DNA of 64,000 nucleotides from Peribacillus frigoritolerans (GCF_030676415.1 NZ_JAUUTW010000006.1:153050-217049); one strand, 5' to 3'; numbered from the stretch's first letter, positions 18,225-27,518 are shown. Notes: a model not told the origin generated them from the sequence alone. Numbers and translations are program-made.

Positions 18225-19502
18225 TTATGCGACCACTTCACGCTCATTCTTGAATTTTTCATATTGTTTTTCTGACATGATCTTCTTGAGTATTTGTACA
18301 ACTTCCCAAACTTCTGCGTACGAAGTATATAGTGCAACCGGAGCGAGACGGATGATGTTTGGTGCTCGGAAATCGGGAATGACACCATTCTCTTTCAATG
18401 CCTTGCATATCCGTGCAGCTTCTTTATGCTCGAGGCTTACATGACCTCCGCGGCGTAGGTCTTCTCTGGGAGTTCCAATGAAAAATCCCATGTCTTCCAA
18501 TTCGAATTCGACTAAATCCATTAAATATTGATTGATTTTCAGGGATTTTTCGCGAATATTCTCAATTCCAGCTTCTATAAAAATGTCCAATGACCCAATC
18601 AAAGGTGCACAACTTAACACATGCGGCGTGCCAATTTGATACGCGCCTGCTGATTCAGCTGGTGTTAAGGTATGTTCCATATCGAATTGTTTATCTTTTT
18701 TGGAGCCGAACCATCCAGCCAATCCAGGCATCGTTCCAAAATGTTTTCGATTTACATATAAACCGCCAACACCGCCAGGGCCGCCATTTAAATGTTTATA
18801 ATTGCACCAATACGCAAAATCCACATCCCATTCGCTGAATGAATGCGAGATGGCACCGATAGAATGACATCCGTCAAATCCGATCACTATTCCTCTTTTA
18901 TGAGCTTCATCAGTCAATCGTTTCATATCCAATATTTGACCGCTGCGATACAGGACCGTTGGCAAGATGATCAAAGCGATGTCATCGGTCATTGCTTCGA
19001 TAATGTCATCCTCTTCAAGAAATCTTCCATCGCGGCTTTTCACGCGGATGAGATCGGTTTCCGGATCGTATCCATGTGTACGCAGCTGACTTTGAAGAGC
19101 ATAAATATCAGTTGGAAAGGTTAATTCATCTGCTAAAATTTTTGTGCGCACTCCTTCAGGCTTATAAAAGGTAGCTACAAGTTGATGCAGATTTACAGTT
19201 GTGGAGCCTGTTACGATAACTTCCTCTGGAGAAGCCCCGACCAATTGGGACATCTTTGCACCCAATTTCTCAGCCATGAAAAACCATGGGTGATTCCCTT
19301 GCGTCCATCCATCAATCCCATGCTCCTTCCAATCTTCCAAAGATTCCAAAAGAGTGCGTTCAGCCCTTTTCGAAAGAAGTCCCAATGAGTTTCCATCCAT
19401 ATAGATGGAATCCGGCTTTAAATAAAACTCTTCTCGAAAACCTTTAAGCACATCATTCTCATCCATTTGTTTAGCGTGATCCAATGTGTATTCAGAAACC
19501 AT
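18225..19502 (-). CDS. kynU: Kynureninase
   Basis: A PLP enzyme of about 425 residues that cleaves kynurenine to anthranilate and alanine. Fold-type I features are clear, including the PLP Lys in [13 protein letters not shown] and the YMDGNSLG N-terminal motif. ATG 19502 lies 6 bases behind AGGAGG while ATG 19508 touches it, so 19502 is chosen. It is the first gene of the operon, behind a promoter facing the divergent TetR gene. Since 3-hydroxyanthranilate genes are absent, the route ends at anthranilate in this window. Confidence 0.94.
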   Translation of the reverse strand: MVSEYTLDHAKQMDENDVLKGFREEFYLKPDSIYMDGNSLGLLSKRAERTLLESLEDWKEHGIDGWTQGNHPWFFMAEKLGAKMSQLVGASPEEVIVTGSTTVNLHQLVATFYKPEGVRTKILADELTFPTDIYALQSQLRTHGYDPETDLIRVKSRDGRFLEEDDIIEAMTDDIALIILPTVLYRSGQILDMKRLTDEAHKRGIVIGFDGCHSIGAISHSFSEWDVDFAYWCNYKHLNGGPGGVGGLYVNRKHFGTMPGLAGWFGSKKDKQFDMEHTLTPAESAGAYQIGTPHVLSCAPLIGSLDIFIEAGIENIREKSLKINQYLMDLVEFELEDMGFFIGTPREDLRRGGHVSLEHKEAARICKALKENGVIPDFRAPNIIRLAPVALYTSYAEVWEVVQILKKIMSEKQYEKFKNEREVVA

Positions 19503-19543
19503 AATCATCCTCCTATATTAGTATTCTAAATAATTCTAGGAGA

Positions 19544-19573
19544 ATCGTACCAAAGAATATGACACGATGTCAA
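19544..19573 (-). promoter_or_regulatory. kynU promoter with overlapping palindrome
   Basis: On the minus strand TTGACA (19573-19568) and TACGAT (19549-19544) are 18 bases apart. The -35 lies inside a perfect TGACA-CGA-TGTCA palindrome (19560-19572), well placed for repression by the divergently encoded TetR protein. A second short inverted repeat, ATTCT-AGG-AGAAT (19533-19545), abuts the -10. Confidence 0.6.
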
Positions 19574-19675
19574 TAAGTTAATTCAGAAAATTATAAACAT
19601 TGAATCGATCTTTCCAACAAATGTTTTTTATTTTATGGAAATCCTTTATGCTAGAAGATAAGGGGAGGAATAAGC

Positions 19676-20290
19676 ATGGAGAATGGCAAAGTAGGGGATA
19701 AACGGCATTTACGCTCGATCATGACACGTCAAAAGCTATTGGAAGCTGCAAAGGAAATATTTCTTGAAGAAGGTTATCAAGCTGCGCTTATTTCCCAAAT
19801 GATCAAAAGGGCCAACATGGGATACGGAACGGCCTATGTTCATTTTAAAGGGAAAGAGGATCTGTTAATTGTATTAATGGAGAATGTAATGGAGCAATTC
19901 TATGAAATTGCAGAGACCTCTTTCTTTCCAAAATCAAAAGACGAAGCAAAACATATCATAAACAGACAAGCTAACGCTTTTTTGAAAATGGCAGAAGCTG
20001 AACGCAATATGATGCAAGTTTTCGAACAGGCCATTGGGATATCAACCATTATTTCAGATAAATGGAAAGCGATTCGCATGAAGTTCATTCAGCGAATTTC
20101 AAAGGACGTCGCCTATGCACAGCAAAATGGGCTGGCAAGAGCTGAACTGAACCATGAGCTTGTGGCAAGAGGGTGGTTTTTCACAAATGAAATGTATCTG
20201 TGGGAAATTGTCCGAAACGAACATCAAAGTTCTGTCGAAGAAATTTCTCAAACCATCACCTCAGTTTACGTCGAAGGCTTGTATTTGTAA
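19676..20290 (+). CDS. TetR-family regulator, probable kyn operon repressor
   Basis: A 204-residue regulator with an N-terminal TetR helix-turn-helix (about 12-60; ISQMIKRANMGYGTAYVHFKGKEDLL) and a helical ligand domain. It is divergent from kynU with 173 bases between the start codons, and a palindrome covers the kynU -35. I infer that it represses kynU-permease-kynA-kynB and responds to tryptophan, kynurenine or a related ligand. Confidence 0.85.
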   Translation: MENGKVGDKRHLRSIMTRQKLLEAAKEIFLEEGYQAALISQMIKRANMGYGTAYVHFKGKEDLLIVLMENVMEQFYEIAETSFFPKSKDEAKHIINRQANAFLKMAEAERNMMQVFEQAIGISTIISDKWKAIRMKFIQRISKDVAYAQQNGLARAELNHELVARGWFFTNEMYLWEIVRNEHQSSVEEISQTITSVYVEGLYL

Positions 20291-20308
20291 TGATAATGGC
20301 AGTTCAAC

Positions 20309-20340
20309 AATCTTCCGGTTATATCGGAAGATTTTTTTTA
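20309..20340 (+). terminator. Rho-independent terminator after the TetR gene
   Basis: AATCTTCCG pairs with CGGAAGATT and is followed by eight T residues. Confidence 0.88.
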
Positions 20341-20382
20341 TTCAAGGTTTACAGCATTAAGCATTTATAACAAAAACACTAG

Positions 20383-20563
20383 ACTCACGAGTAAAGCATC
20401 AGAATTCACGAGTAAACTGCCCAAACTCACGAGTAAAGCCGCAGAATTCACGAGTAAACTGCCCAAACTCACGAGTAAAGCCGCAGAATTCACGAGTAAA
20501 ACGCCAAAACTCTTGAGTAAAGCGCCAAACTCACGAGAGAAACGCCCAAACTCACGAGTAAAA
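20383..20563. repeat. Intergenic CACGAGTAAA tandem repeat, array 1
   Basis: About nine units of (A/T)(C/T)CACGAGTAAA separated by short variable linkers, period about 19-22 bases. The linkers alternate between two types (AAACTGCCC and AAAGCCGCAG). Two units are degenerate (TTGAGTAAA, ACGAGAGAAA). The array ends 18 bases before the liaI operator palindrome. It shares its unit with a longer array at 50.3 kb. No CRISPR-length spacers and no coding potential of note. Confidence 0.9.
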
Positions 20564-20580
20564 TGCCCTCATTAGCATCG

Positions 20581-20606
20581 GACTTACAGCGTCTACGCCT
20601 TAAGTC
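20581..20606 (+). promoter_or_regulatory. Probable LiaR operator upstream of liaI
   Basis: A 26-base imperfect palindrome: outer arms GACTTA and TAAGTC, inner arms GCG and CGC, with 22 of 26 positions symmetric. It lies about 30 bases upstream of the predicted liaI -10. Such a placement is expected for the LiaR site that drives liaIH in Bacillus; the identity is inferred from position. Confidence 0.6.
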
Positions 20607-20610
20607 TTAC

Positions 20611-20639
20611 TAGAAAATATAGCTAAGGCTCATTATACG
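20611..20639 (+). promoter_or_regulatory. Putative liaI promoter
   Basis: TAGAAA (20611-20616) and TATACG (20634-20639) are separated by 17 bases. The -35 is weak, as expected for an activator-dependent promoter, and the palindrome lies directly upstream. Confidence 0.45.
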
Positions 20640-20688
20640 AACTTGTAAAAGTAGATAAGATATAAACATAGAAAGGAGGACGAAAACA

Positions 20689-21036
20689 ATGAAGAAATTT
20701 GGTTTATTTATTGTAGGACTGATCGCACTTTTCCTGTTACTGGCGAACGTTGGTCCACTGATCAGTCTGGCGATTTGCTTGGCGATCCTATACTTTGGAT
20801 TCAAGCAGTTCATGAAGTCCGAATCGACAGGGGCGAAGATTGCGTGGGGATCAGTCTCCATTATCGTGCTGATCGTTTCTATTTCCCATATCCCGGCAAT
20901 ATTGGGATTGGTGGCAGCTTATGTTCTTTACCTAGTCTATAAAAAATGGAATGAAAATGATGAAAGTGCATCTTCGAAAGAAAGTGACCCATTCTCAAAT
21001 TTTGAAAGAGAGTGGAAAGAGTTGAATAAGAACTAA
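20689..21036 (+). CDS. liaI: LiaI membrane anchor protein
   Basis: A 115-residue protein with two or three hydrophobic helices in the first 85 residues and a charged C-terminal tail (SSKESDPFSNFEREWKEL). In Bacillus, LiaI is the small membrane partner that recruits LiaH to the membrane during envelope stress. It begins 19 bases before liaH and behind AAAGGAGG. Assigned by operon position and topology. Confidence 0.85.
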   Translation: MKKFGLFIVGLIALFLLLANVGPLISLAICLAILYFGFKQFMKSESTGAKIAWGSVSIIVLIVSISHIPAILGLVAAYVLYLVYKKWNENDESASSKESDPFSNFEREWKELNKN

Positions 21037-21055
21037 TAGAAGGGATGGAATTGGA

Positions 21056-21691
21056 ATGGGTAATTTATTTTCAAGAATGAAACAAACGATTTCAGCGGAT
21101 TTTCACGACTTGTTGGATAAAAAGGAGCAAAAAAATCCAATTGGAATGTTAAATCAATATTTGCGTCAATGTGAGCAGGAGACAGAAAAGGTCGGTAAGC
21201 TGCTTGAACGTCAATATCTTTTGAAAGATGAGTTTACGCGTGAATATAATCAAGCACAAAATCTAGCTGAAAAACGTAAGCATCAGGCTGAGATTGCTAA
21301 GCAGTCGGGAGAAACAGATTTAATGGAATTTGCTGTAAAGGAAAGCCTGCACTATGAAGATCGGGCGCTGAGTTTGAAGGAGGCGCATAAAAGTGCAGAG
21401 GTTCAGTTGGCTGAACTGGAACGGAAATATGAAGAAATGAAGCATAAGCTGAAGGATATGCATCTAAAACGGCTGGAACTGATGGGCAGGGAAAATATTG
21501 CCCGGGCAAACAACCGGATCAATCGGGTTTTGGATGGTGGCAGTTCCGAAGCCAAACCGGTAGCGATGTTTGAAGAAATGGAGCATTATATCGATCGCAT
21601 TGAGCACCAGGTCCATACTGATTATAATCGGCATACGATTGATGCCAGGATTGTCCAGCTTGAAAAAGAATTGGAACAGAAAGAAGCGTAA
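21056..21691 (+). CDS. liaH: LiaH, PspA/IM30-family envelope-stress protein
   Basis: A 211-residue, almost wholly alpha-helical coiled-coil protein. The start MGNLFSRMKQTISADFHDLLDKKEQKNP and the repeated heptads are typical of PspA/IM30/LiaH. These proteins form large ring assemblies on the inner membrane face and stabilise it under cell-wall antibiotic stress. It is coupled to liaI and followed after about 160 bases by liaF. Confidence 0.92.
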   Translation: MGNLFSRMKQTISADFHDLLDKKEQKNPIGMLNQYLRQCEQETEKVGKLLERQYLLKDEFTREYNQAQNLAEKRKHQAEIAKQSGETDLMEFAVKESLHYEDRALSLKEAHKSAEVQLAELERKYEEMKHKLKDMHLKRLELMGRENIARANNRINRVLDGGSSEAKPVAMFEEMEHYIDRIEHQVHTDYNRHTIDARIVQLEKELEQKEA

Positions 21692-21776
21692 AGGTTTTTT
21701 TAGGCATCGCTGTTATCCCCTGGCCTTTTGGAATGGAGGGCGGGGGAAAACAGGCTGTCAGAATGTGATAATTTCA

Positions 21777-21820
21777 TGGTATTCTTAAAAGGCACGGGTT
21801 CCTGTGCCTTTTAAGAATAT
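21777..21820 (+). terminator. Hairpin between liaH and liaF (partial terminator/attenuator)
   Basis: TATTCTTAAAAGGCAC pairs with GTGCCTTTTAAGAATA around a short loop, a strong stem-loop. There is no long T run directly after it, so incomplete termination or processing is more likely. It would make liaIH more abundant than liaFSR. Confidence 0.65.
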
Positions 21821-21849
21821 CATGATCATATACAGGGGGAGGCGAACCG

Positions 21850-22596
21850 ATGTTGAACAAGATGAAGACGGACTATATGGGATGGATACTTCTCATCGGA
21901 GTCGTCCTGCTTTTTTTAGAGATTTCATTTACGGGTGGAGGTCTCCTTTTTTCCCTCGCATTTTCAATAGGATGTATCTATTTAGGCAGGAAATTCACAA
22001 AACGGACAATCGGGAAAATCCTATTTTTTATAGGGTTGATTTCCCTTATCATCACTGTCTTGAATATGTTCGTCTTTAGATTTTTCCTAATGGCGATCCT
22101 CATTTATCTTTTACTTTTATATTATCAGTCCAAAAAGAATCCTGATTGGGTCAGTCCCATTTTAACCAATGATGATTCGGACGAAGAAAAGATCAATAAG
22201 GAACGATTGCTGAAAACCGATTACCTTTTTAAAAATAAGTTGTTCGGTCATCAACAGACGGCCGAGCATGTATATGAATGGAATTCCGTGAATGTTCAGG
22301 GCGGGGTCGGTGATACGGTTATCGATTTAAGCAAAACGATTTTACCGAAAGGCGACGCTGTCATTTCCATCAGGAATATCATTGGCAATATCACTGTGCT
22401 TGTACCGTATGGAATCGAAATCAGGGTCCATCATTCTGTCATTGCAGGCAGAGCGCGGATTTTTGAAAATAAGCCTGAATCCAGGGTCTTTAATCAAATT
22501 TATTCTTACCAAACGGAAGGGTTCAATGAAACGGATCACAAGGTTCATATCATCACTTCAATCTTAGTTGGGGATTTAGAGGTGAAGCGGGTATGA
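21850..22596 (+). CDS. liaF: LiaF, negative regulator of LiaSR
   Basis: A 248-residue protein with four helices in the first 95 residues and a soluble C-terminal DUF2154-type domain (GGVGDTVIDLSKTILPKGD, IGNITVLVPYGIEI). LiaF keeps LiaS inactive without stress. AGGGGGAGG precedes ATG. The stop overlaps liaS (ATGA). Between liaH and liaF there is a hairpin-like repeat of GCCTTTTAAGAATA, possibly a partial terminator that separates the strongly induced liaIH transcript from the regulatory genes. Confidence 0.92.
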   Translation: MLNKMKTDYMGWILLIGVVLLFLEISFTGGGLLFSLAFSIGCIYLGRKFTKRTIGKILFFIGLISLIITVLNMFVFRFFLMAILIYLLLLYYQSKKNPDWVSPILTNDDSDEEKINKERLLKTDYLFKNKLFGHQQTAEHVYEWNSVNVQGGVGDTVIDLSKTILPKGDAVISIRNIIGNITVLVPYGIEIRVHHSVIAGRARIFENKPESRVFNQIYSYQTEGFNETDHKVHIITSILVGDLEVKRV

Positions 22597-23639
22597 GCAT
22601 AATGACACGGCAGATATTGACTGCCCTTGGTGTTTCTTTCGTTCTTTCCCTTGCCTTGCCAGCGGCGGTTTTCTTCATCTTTCCTTTATCCGACTGGAGT
22701 TTATTGTGGGAGAAAGTGGTCATGGGGTTACCCTTCGTCATATTCCTGCCAAGTCTGGTCATTACGGTAGGATTGATTTATGGAGTCGTTTCGGGAATGT
22801 TTTGGAAGAGGCAGCTGGAAAGGGTGGATGAAGGGCTTCATTTACTTGAACAGGGCCGCTTACCTTCGCAACAGGATACGTATCCGGTCCAAGAGATGGC
22901 TAAAATGGTGGAACGGATGCATCTAATCCATAGGCAAATCAATGAGCAGACAAAATTATCACAAAAAATGGCGAATGAAAAGGCCATTGATCAGGAGAAA
23001 CAGATCCAGGAAATCGTTTCCCAGGAACGAAACCGTTTGGCGCGGGAACTGCATGATTCGGTGAGCCAGCAATTGTTTGCCGCTTCGATGTTCATGTCGG
23101 CCATCACCGAATCACAATCCGATATGGAAAAAACGGAAATGAAACAATTCAAGGTAGTGGAAGAAATGATCCATCAATCCCAGCTTGAGATGAGGGCGTT
23201 ATTGCTTCACTTGAGACCTGTTGCATTAAAGGGAAAATCTTTACATGAAGGAATGAAGGAGCTCCTTTTGGAATTGGCCCAAAAAGTGACGATGGATATA
23301 AATTGGAAAATGGAGCCTGTCACTCTGGATAAGGGGATTGAGGACCATCTGTTTCGGATATTACAAGAATCTATTTCCAATACACTGAGACATGCAAAAG
23401 CGAACTCGCTTGAAGTGCTACTGATTGTTCGTGATGGGATGATCATTTTACGAATAACGGATGACGGCATCGGTTTTAACGTCGAGGAGTCGAAAACGGG
23501 ATCATATGGTCTGCAAAACATGCATGAACGGGCTGTTGAATTAGGCGGAACGATGCAACTTGTAAGCGTTCCGAATAAAGGAACGAAACTTGAAGTGAAA
23601 ATCCCATTATTAAATGCTGGAGGTGATCATGATGATTAA
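22593..23639 (+). CDS. liaS: LiaS sensor histidine kinase
   Basis: A 348-residue kinase with two N-terminal helices (about 7-30 and 45-70), a HAMP-like linker, HisKA_3 with the phospho-acceptor His in [16 protein letters not shown], and HATPase_c ([16 protein letters not shown]). It senses lipid II cycle interference together with LiaF and phosphorylates LiaR. ATGA overlap with liaF indicates coupling. Confidence 0.94.
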   Translation: MSIMTRQILTALGVSFVLSLALPAAVFFIFPLSDWSLLWEKVVMGLPFVIFLPSLVITVGLIYGVVSGMFWKRQLERVDEGLHLLEQGRLPSQQDTYPVQEMAKMVERMHLIHRQINEQTKLSQKMANEKAIDQEKQIQEIVSQERNRLARELHDSVSQQLFAASMFMSAITESQSDMEKTEMKQFKVVEEMIHQSQLEMRALLLHLRPVALKGKSLHEGMKELLLELAQKVTMDINWKMEPVTLDKGIEDHLFRILQESISNTLRHAKANSLEVLLIVRDGMIILRITDDGIGFNVEESKTGSYGLQNMHERAVELGGTMQLVSVPNKGTKLEVKIPLLNAGGDHDD

Positions 23640-24273
23640 AGTATTATTTGTCGATGACCATGAAATGGTAAGGATAGGGGTATCGGCTTATTTATCCGCA
23701 CAGTCGGATATCGAAGTGATCGGGGAAGCGGACAATGGCTTGAAAGCTGTCGAACTGGCAATGGAATTGCGTCCGGATATCATTTTGATGGATTTGGTGA
23801 TGCCGGAAATGGACGGCATAGAAGCGACGAAACGAATTATTGAAAAATGGCCAGAAGCAAAGATCATCATCGTGACAAGCTTCCTGGATGATGAAAAAGT
23901 GTACCCGGCATTGGAAGCCGGAGCGACGAGCTATATGTTGAAAACATCAAAGGCCAGCGAAATTGCGAGAGCCGTCCGTTCCACTTTCCAGGGTCAAAGC
24001 GTACTTGAACCTGAAGTGACGGGAAAAATGATGGAAAAGCTGCGTCGCCCAAAGAGTACCCAGCTTCATGATCAATTGACAAACCGCGAAATGGAAATTT
24101 TGCTGCTGATGACAAAAGGGAAAACGAATCAGGAAATTGCGGATGAATTATACATAGCCCTGAAAACTGCCAAAGTACATGTCAGCAATATATTAAGTAA
24201 GCTTGCCGTGCAGGACCGCACGCAAGCAGTGATTTACGCATTTAAGCATTCGCTTGTTCAAGAAGAAGAGTAA
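23632..24273 (+). CDS. liaR: LiaR response regulator
   Basis: A NarL/LuxR-type regulator of about 213 residues with a receiver domain (DDH, Asp in [16 protein letters not shown], Lys in MLKTS) and a GerE helix-turn-helix ([20 protein letters not shown]). ATG 23632 is spaced 7 bases from GGAGGTGATC and overlaps the liaS stop; the longer frame from 23614 includes that site. It activates liaI, probably at the palindrome at 20581. Confidence 0.94.
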   Translation: MIKVLFVDDHEMVRIGVSAYLSAQSDIEVIGEADNGLKAVELAMELRPDIILMDLVMPEMDGIEATKRIIEKWPEAKIIIVTSFLDDEKVYPALEAGATSYMLKTSKASEIARAVRSTFQGQSVLEPEVTGKMMEKLRRPKSTQLHDQLTNREMEILLLMTKGKTNQEIADELYIALKTAKVHVSNILSKLAVQDRTQAVIYAFKHSLVQEEE

Positions 24274-24335
24274 AGAGCGTCTATTTACCAAAATTATGAT
24301 ATTTGGATAATTAACCATCCTGTAAAAGTTCTTTC

Positions 24336-24362
24336 AAGGTTGCTGATTGCAGCCTTTTTTTA
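24336..24362 (+). terminator. Terminator of the lia operon
   Basis: AAGGTTGC pairs with GCAGCCTT (one G-T pair), loop of five or six bases, then seven T residues. Confidence 0.85.
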
Positions 24363-24396
24363 CGGTTAACGGGAAAGCAGGCAGAAAGCCGGTGAA

Positions 24397-24616
24397 ATGA
24401 TGTTAAGAGTTATCTTAGAATTGTTTCGTCTAATCACTATTTGTTATTGGAATGATAATCGGGTTCATCATTAATTCAATCTATGCGATTTTTGGAATAA
24501 CCGTAGAGAATACCACGGGCGGATGGATTGTTGGTATGGCAATTTTTCCATTACTTTATGTACTCTATAAAAACCGCTTCAATTTTCAGGGTTCTATAAA
24601 AATGACGGACAAGTAA
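24397..24616 (+). pseudogene. Frameshifted small membrane protein gene
   Basis: Translation from ATG 24397 gives MMLRVILELFRLITI and then runs into a stop; a one-base shift near 24443 continues it as VIGMIIGFIINSIYAIFG and on to a stop at 24616. Joined, the product would be about 72 residues with two membrane helices (roughly 5-30 and 45-60). The downstream half alone could start at ATG 24452 (54 aa) but has no ribosome-binding site. Either a recent disabling insertion or a sequencing error. Family not recognised. Confidence 0.5.
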
Positions 24617-24702
24617 ACTCTCAAACAGGGCAACTGCTATCCTGCTTTGCTTCTCTGTGCTAATGTTAACGGTTGCCCCTTTATTTCGCTAACGGAATGC
24701 AT

Positions 24703-24738
24703 AAAGAGCATGTTTTAATCAAAACATGCTCTTTTTTA
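24703..24738. terminator. Bidirectional terminator
   Basis: AGAGCATGTTTT pairs with AAAACATGCTCT, four-base loop, with T residues on the plus side and A residues on the other. It serves the converging MFS gene and the small membrane gene. Confidence 0.88.
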
Positions 24739-24752
24739 TACGTTTTTTTGGA

Positions 24753-25916
24753 TTATACAGCTTCCTCTGCGGTATCGAGCCTCTTGCCGTATACCCGATA
24801 AAGAACCAAAGCGAATACCATTCCTATAAAGGAGATGGAGGAGATGAACAGGTAAAGGGTCTTGCCGCCGAAAGCCCCATATATGGCTCCGCCTATATAA
24901 GAAGCAATGATTCCCGAAACCCCGAAGAATAGCAGCGCCAGTACGGTCTGGCCTGTGGCACGCCATTCCACAGGAACGATCCGATACAGATATTGGATGG
25001 CTGCCGAGTAGAAAATCGGGAAAGTCAATAGCTGCATGACTTGCAAATAAGCTAATAGCTGCGGATCGGTAATCCACGCAGAGACGAAATAACGGATAAA
25101 GAAAAACGCTGCTGCAAACGAAATGATGATGATTTCCTTACCTTTGCGCAGCCACCAGAAGCTTAGGGCGAATACAACGATTTCACTTCCCGCCGCTAAG
25201 AACCAGGTCAAGCCTACAAGCTTGGCACTTCCTCCAAGTTCCCGGATATACACTCCGAGGAAAGTATCGTTCATCCTTGCTGGAACAGCACAGATAAAGA
25301 CCAATAACAGAAAGAGAAGCGTCTCTTTATTGCTGAAAAAATGCTTAAGGCTGCTTAAGGTGACAGGTTTCCCTGAAACGGGTGCATCAGGCATCATCCA
25401 GCTTACAATGAAACTGATCAAACCTATGCCCGCAAAAAGGAAGGCAAGGCTGTTCGCTCCGAAATATGACATAACATAGCCGGTGATCAGCGATATGACC
25501 GCATAACCCAATGCACCATATGTCCGGATGGAACCGTAGCTGATCCCGGATTTCTCTGCAATCGTAAAATTGAGGCTTTCCGTCAGGGGATCGATCGGCA
25601 TCAGAAAGAAATATAGCAGCATGGCAAACAGGATGAGCTGGAGATAACTGCTGGAATCATAGAGGAAATAACCGATTACGCTCGAGAAAAAGATGAGTAA
25701 TAACAGGACTTTTCGTATAGTCCTTGTTTTGTCGCTGATCATTCCCCATAAAGGCTGGGTGATGAGGGTGACAAAACCACCTGTACCGATGATGAATCCG
25801 ATTTGGGCTGGACGCAAACCTTGATCAGCCAGATAGACTGGGAGAAACGGAATGAAAATGGCAAGCAGTCCAAAATATAAAAAGTTAAAACTCTTTAATA
25901 ATCGTAATGCTTTCAT
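24753..25916 (-). CDS. MFS transporter (MFS_1-like / LacY-like branch)
   Basis: A 387-residue, 12-helix transporter. The start FNFLYFGLLAIFIPFLPVYL and the loop 2-3 motif GMISDKTRTIRKVL fit the MFS_1_like group, which includes sugar, nucleoside and phenylpropionate symporters. It is a single-gene unit. Substrate unknown. Confidence 0.85.
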   Translation of the reverse strand: MKALRLLKSFNFLYFGLLAIFIPFLPVYLADQGLRPAQIGFIIGTGGFVTLITQPLWGMISDKTRTIRKVLLLLIFFSSVIGYFLYDSSSYLQLILFAMLLYFFLMPIDPLTESLNFTIAEKSGISYGSIRTYGALGYAVISLITGYVMSYFGANSLAFLFAGIGLISFIVSWMMPDAPVSGKPVTLSSLKHFFSNKETLLFLLLVFICAVPARMNDTFLGVYIRELGGSAKLVGLTWFLAAGSEIVVFALSFWWLRKGKEIIIISFAAAFFFIRYFVSAWITDPQLLAYLQVMQLLTFPIFYSAAIQYLYRIVPVEWRATGQTVLALLFFGVSGIIASYIGGAIYGAFGGKTLYLFISSISFIGMVFALVLYRVYGKRLDTAEEAV

Positions 25917-26444
25917 AAAAAGTATGATACCTCACGTGTTCTATAGAATGGATTGATTTCAACCCTGTTATTGTAACATTGATGACAGAATTTGAAAAAA
26001 TAGTTTTAATTTTATGGATTAAAAATAGAATGATAGAGTTGGTTTCAAGAGGTTCTGGACCCATGAGGGTAGGATGCCTTTCAAAATTCATGACATCGAG
26101 GAATATAGATAGGGACCCCCTATGCTATCCTTTGCTTTCCAGCTTGAATAAGGTAGGTTTCTTTTATTAGTCCTGTTCATGACGCCTATCTGAATGAGTT
26201 GGAAAGGTAGTTATTGGGATTTTTTTTAATACGGGTTATTGTGTACCTTGATAAATCTTGGCTATTTTTAATTGAAAATATAAATAACCGTATTCCTTAA
26301 CTATCATGCTTGCTTATCGGTAATAATGATATGCAGGCTTTTTACGTTCCAAGACGGACATATTCTCTAAAAAAATTATTTAGAATGTATCAGTGACATT
26401 AAACTAACCAAAAAAAGTACAGCATGTTTTGCTAAGTGAATTCT
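25917..26444. other. Intergenic region, nothing convincing seen
   Basis: About 530 bases between the start of the MFS gene and the end of the regulator gene, both on the minus strand. It must hold the MFS promoter. I see no ORF with a ribosome-binding site and no clear hairpin. It marks the left edge of the accessory RiPP region. Confidence 0.4.
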
Positions 26445-27350
26445 TCAATCTTTATACACTTTAAGAGATTTCTTTATCTCATACAGTCTTTCCTGAACGA
26501 CTTTCTCAAATTCGTAATTCTGCTGCAATAAGAATATATTCCTTGCCTCTTCATACCCTTTTGTGGCACTTTCCATGTTGTTCAGTGACTGCAAGGATTG
26601 GGCACGCTGATATAAAACTTCTCCCAAAAGGTACATAGATTCTTCTCGGATTAAAATTTGAATAGCATCAGAGCAAATTTTTATAGATTCATAATATTGT
26701 GCGTCCTTATGTAAAGATTTTGTCAATCCGTAATGAATCCGGACTTTAATTCTATAGTTCATTGAGGTTTTGGGAAGTTGTTGAAATTGCTTAAGGGCAT
26801 CTTTATAAGAGGCAATTGACTTTTTATATTCAGCAATTTCGTTATAAATAATGGCTTTGCTATTCAAAATTTCTATTCTTTGAGCAGAAAAAATATGAAA
26901 ATGAGTAGATAAGTCTAATGCTTGATCTAAAAAATCTAGGGATTTCAATCTATCATTATCACAATAATATGCTACGATCCCCAAATGCCAGAGGATGAAT
27001 TGTTTATTGATAGGTGACTGGAAATCTGCATGGTATTGTTCTGCTTCGAGAATCCGTTTTACCTGCCGATACTCTCTATTTCTAATAGAAACCCTGACTT
27101 GAGATTTCACTTCCTCACTATATTCCATTCGGTCTGAATAAGTTTCTAAAAGTATATCTTCAATGCTGATACCTAAACGTAATGAGAGCTCATATAAAGT
27201 AGTCGCTAATGGAATGACTTTCCCCTTCTCTATGTTGCTTAGTTGTGCTTGAGTAATGATTCCCTCTGCCATGACTTTTTGTGTTATGCCTGACCTTTTT
27301 CTTAAAGTGTAGAGAACATTTCCGAGCTTAAAAGGAATACTTGCATCCAT
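26445..27350 (-). CDS. XRE/TPR quorum-sensing-type regulator (RRNPP-like)
   Basis: A 301-residue cytosolic protein with an N-terminal XRE helix-turn-helix (about 8-63; MAEGIITQAQLSNIEKGKVI) and about 200 residues of TPR-like helical hairpins. This is the architecture of RRNPP sensors (PlcR, NprR, Rgg), which bind re-imported signal peptides. It is transcribed divergently from a 42-residue peptide gene with the features of a pheromone precursor. I infer that it controls the RiPP cluster that follows. It is AT-rich like the whole cluster. Confidence 0.85.
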   Translation of the reverse strand: MDASIPFKLGNVLYTLRKRSGITQKVMAEGIITQAQLSNIEKGKVIPLATTLYELSLRLGISIEDILLETYSDRMEYSEEVKSQVRVSIRNREYRQVKRILEAEQYHADFQSPINKQFILWHLGIVAYYCDNDRLKSLDFLDQALDLSTHFHIFSAQRIEILNSKAIIYNEIAEYKKSIASYKDALKQFQQLPKTSMNYRIKVRIHYGLTKSLHKDAQYYESIKICSDAIQILIREESMYLLGEVLYQRAQSLQSLNNMESATKGYEEARNIFLLQQNYEFEKVVQERLYEIKKSLKVYKD

Positions 27351-27445
27351 TTTACCAACTCCTCAAAATATAAATACTTTTATATTTTTTTATGTATTTC
27401 ATTGGAAACACCAAAAAAATATCGAAAAAAATACTCTGTAGCAGT

Positions 27446-27493
27446 GATACAAGAAAAATGTACCATATCTGGATGGTTTATACTAGTTGTATC
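27446..27493. promoter_or_regulatory. Divergent control region with GATACAA/TTGTATC inverted repeat
   Basis: GATACAA (27446-27452) and TTGTATC (27487-27493) form a widely spaced inverted repeat. A candidate -10 TATACT (27479-27484) without a good -35 lies between them, ahead of the pheromone-like gene. This suits an activator-dependent promoter controlled by the divergent regulator. Inference only. Confidence 0.4.
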
Positions 27494-27518
27494 GATCAAT
27501 ATCAGGAGGTTAGGGTAT

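Noticed and set aside
20383..20563. CRISPR array
   Set aside because: Units are about 10 bases with linkers of 8-13 bases of a few recurring types; no 25-35 base repeats, no unique spacers and no cas genes.
25979..26170. 63-codon ORF upstream of the MFS gene
   Set aside because: No ribosome-binding site and atypical composition; likely chance.
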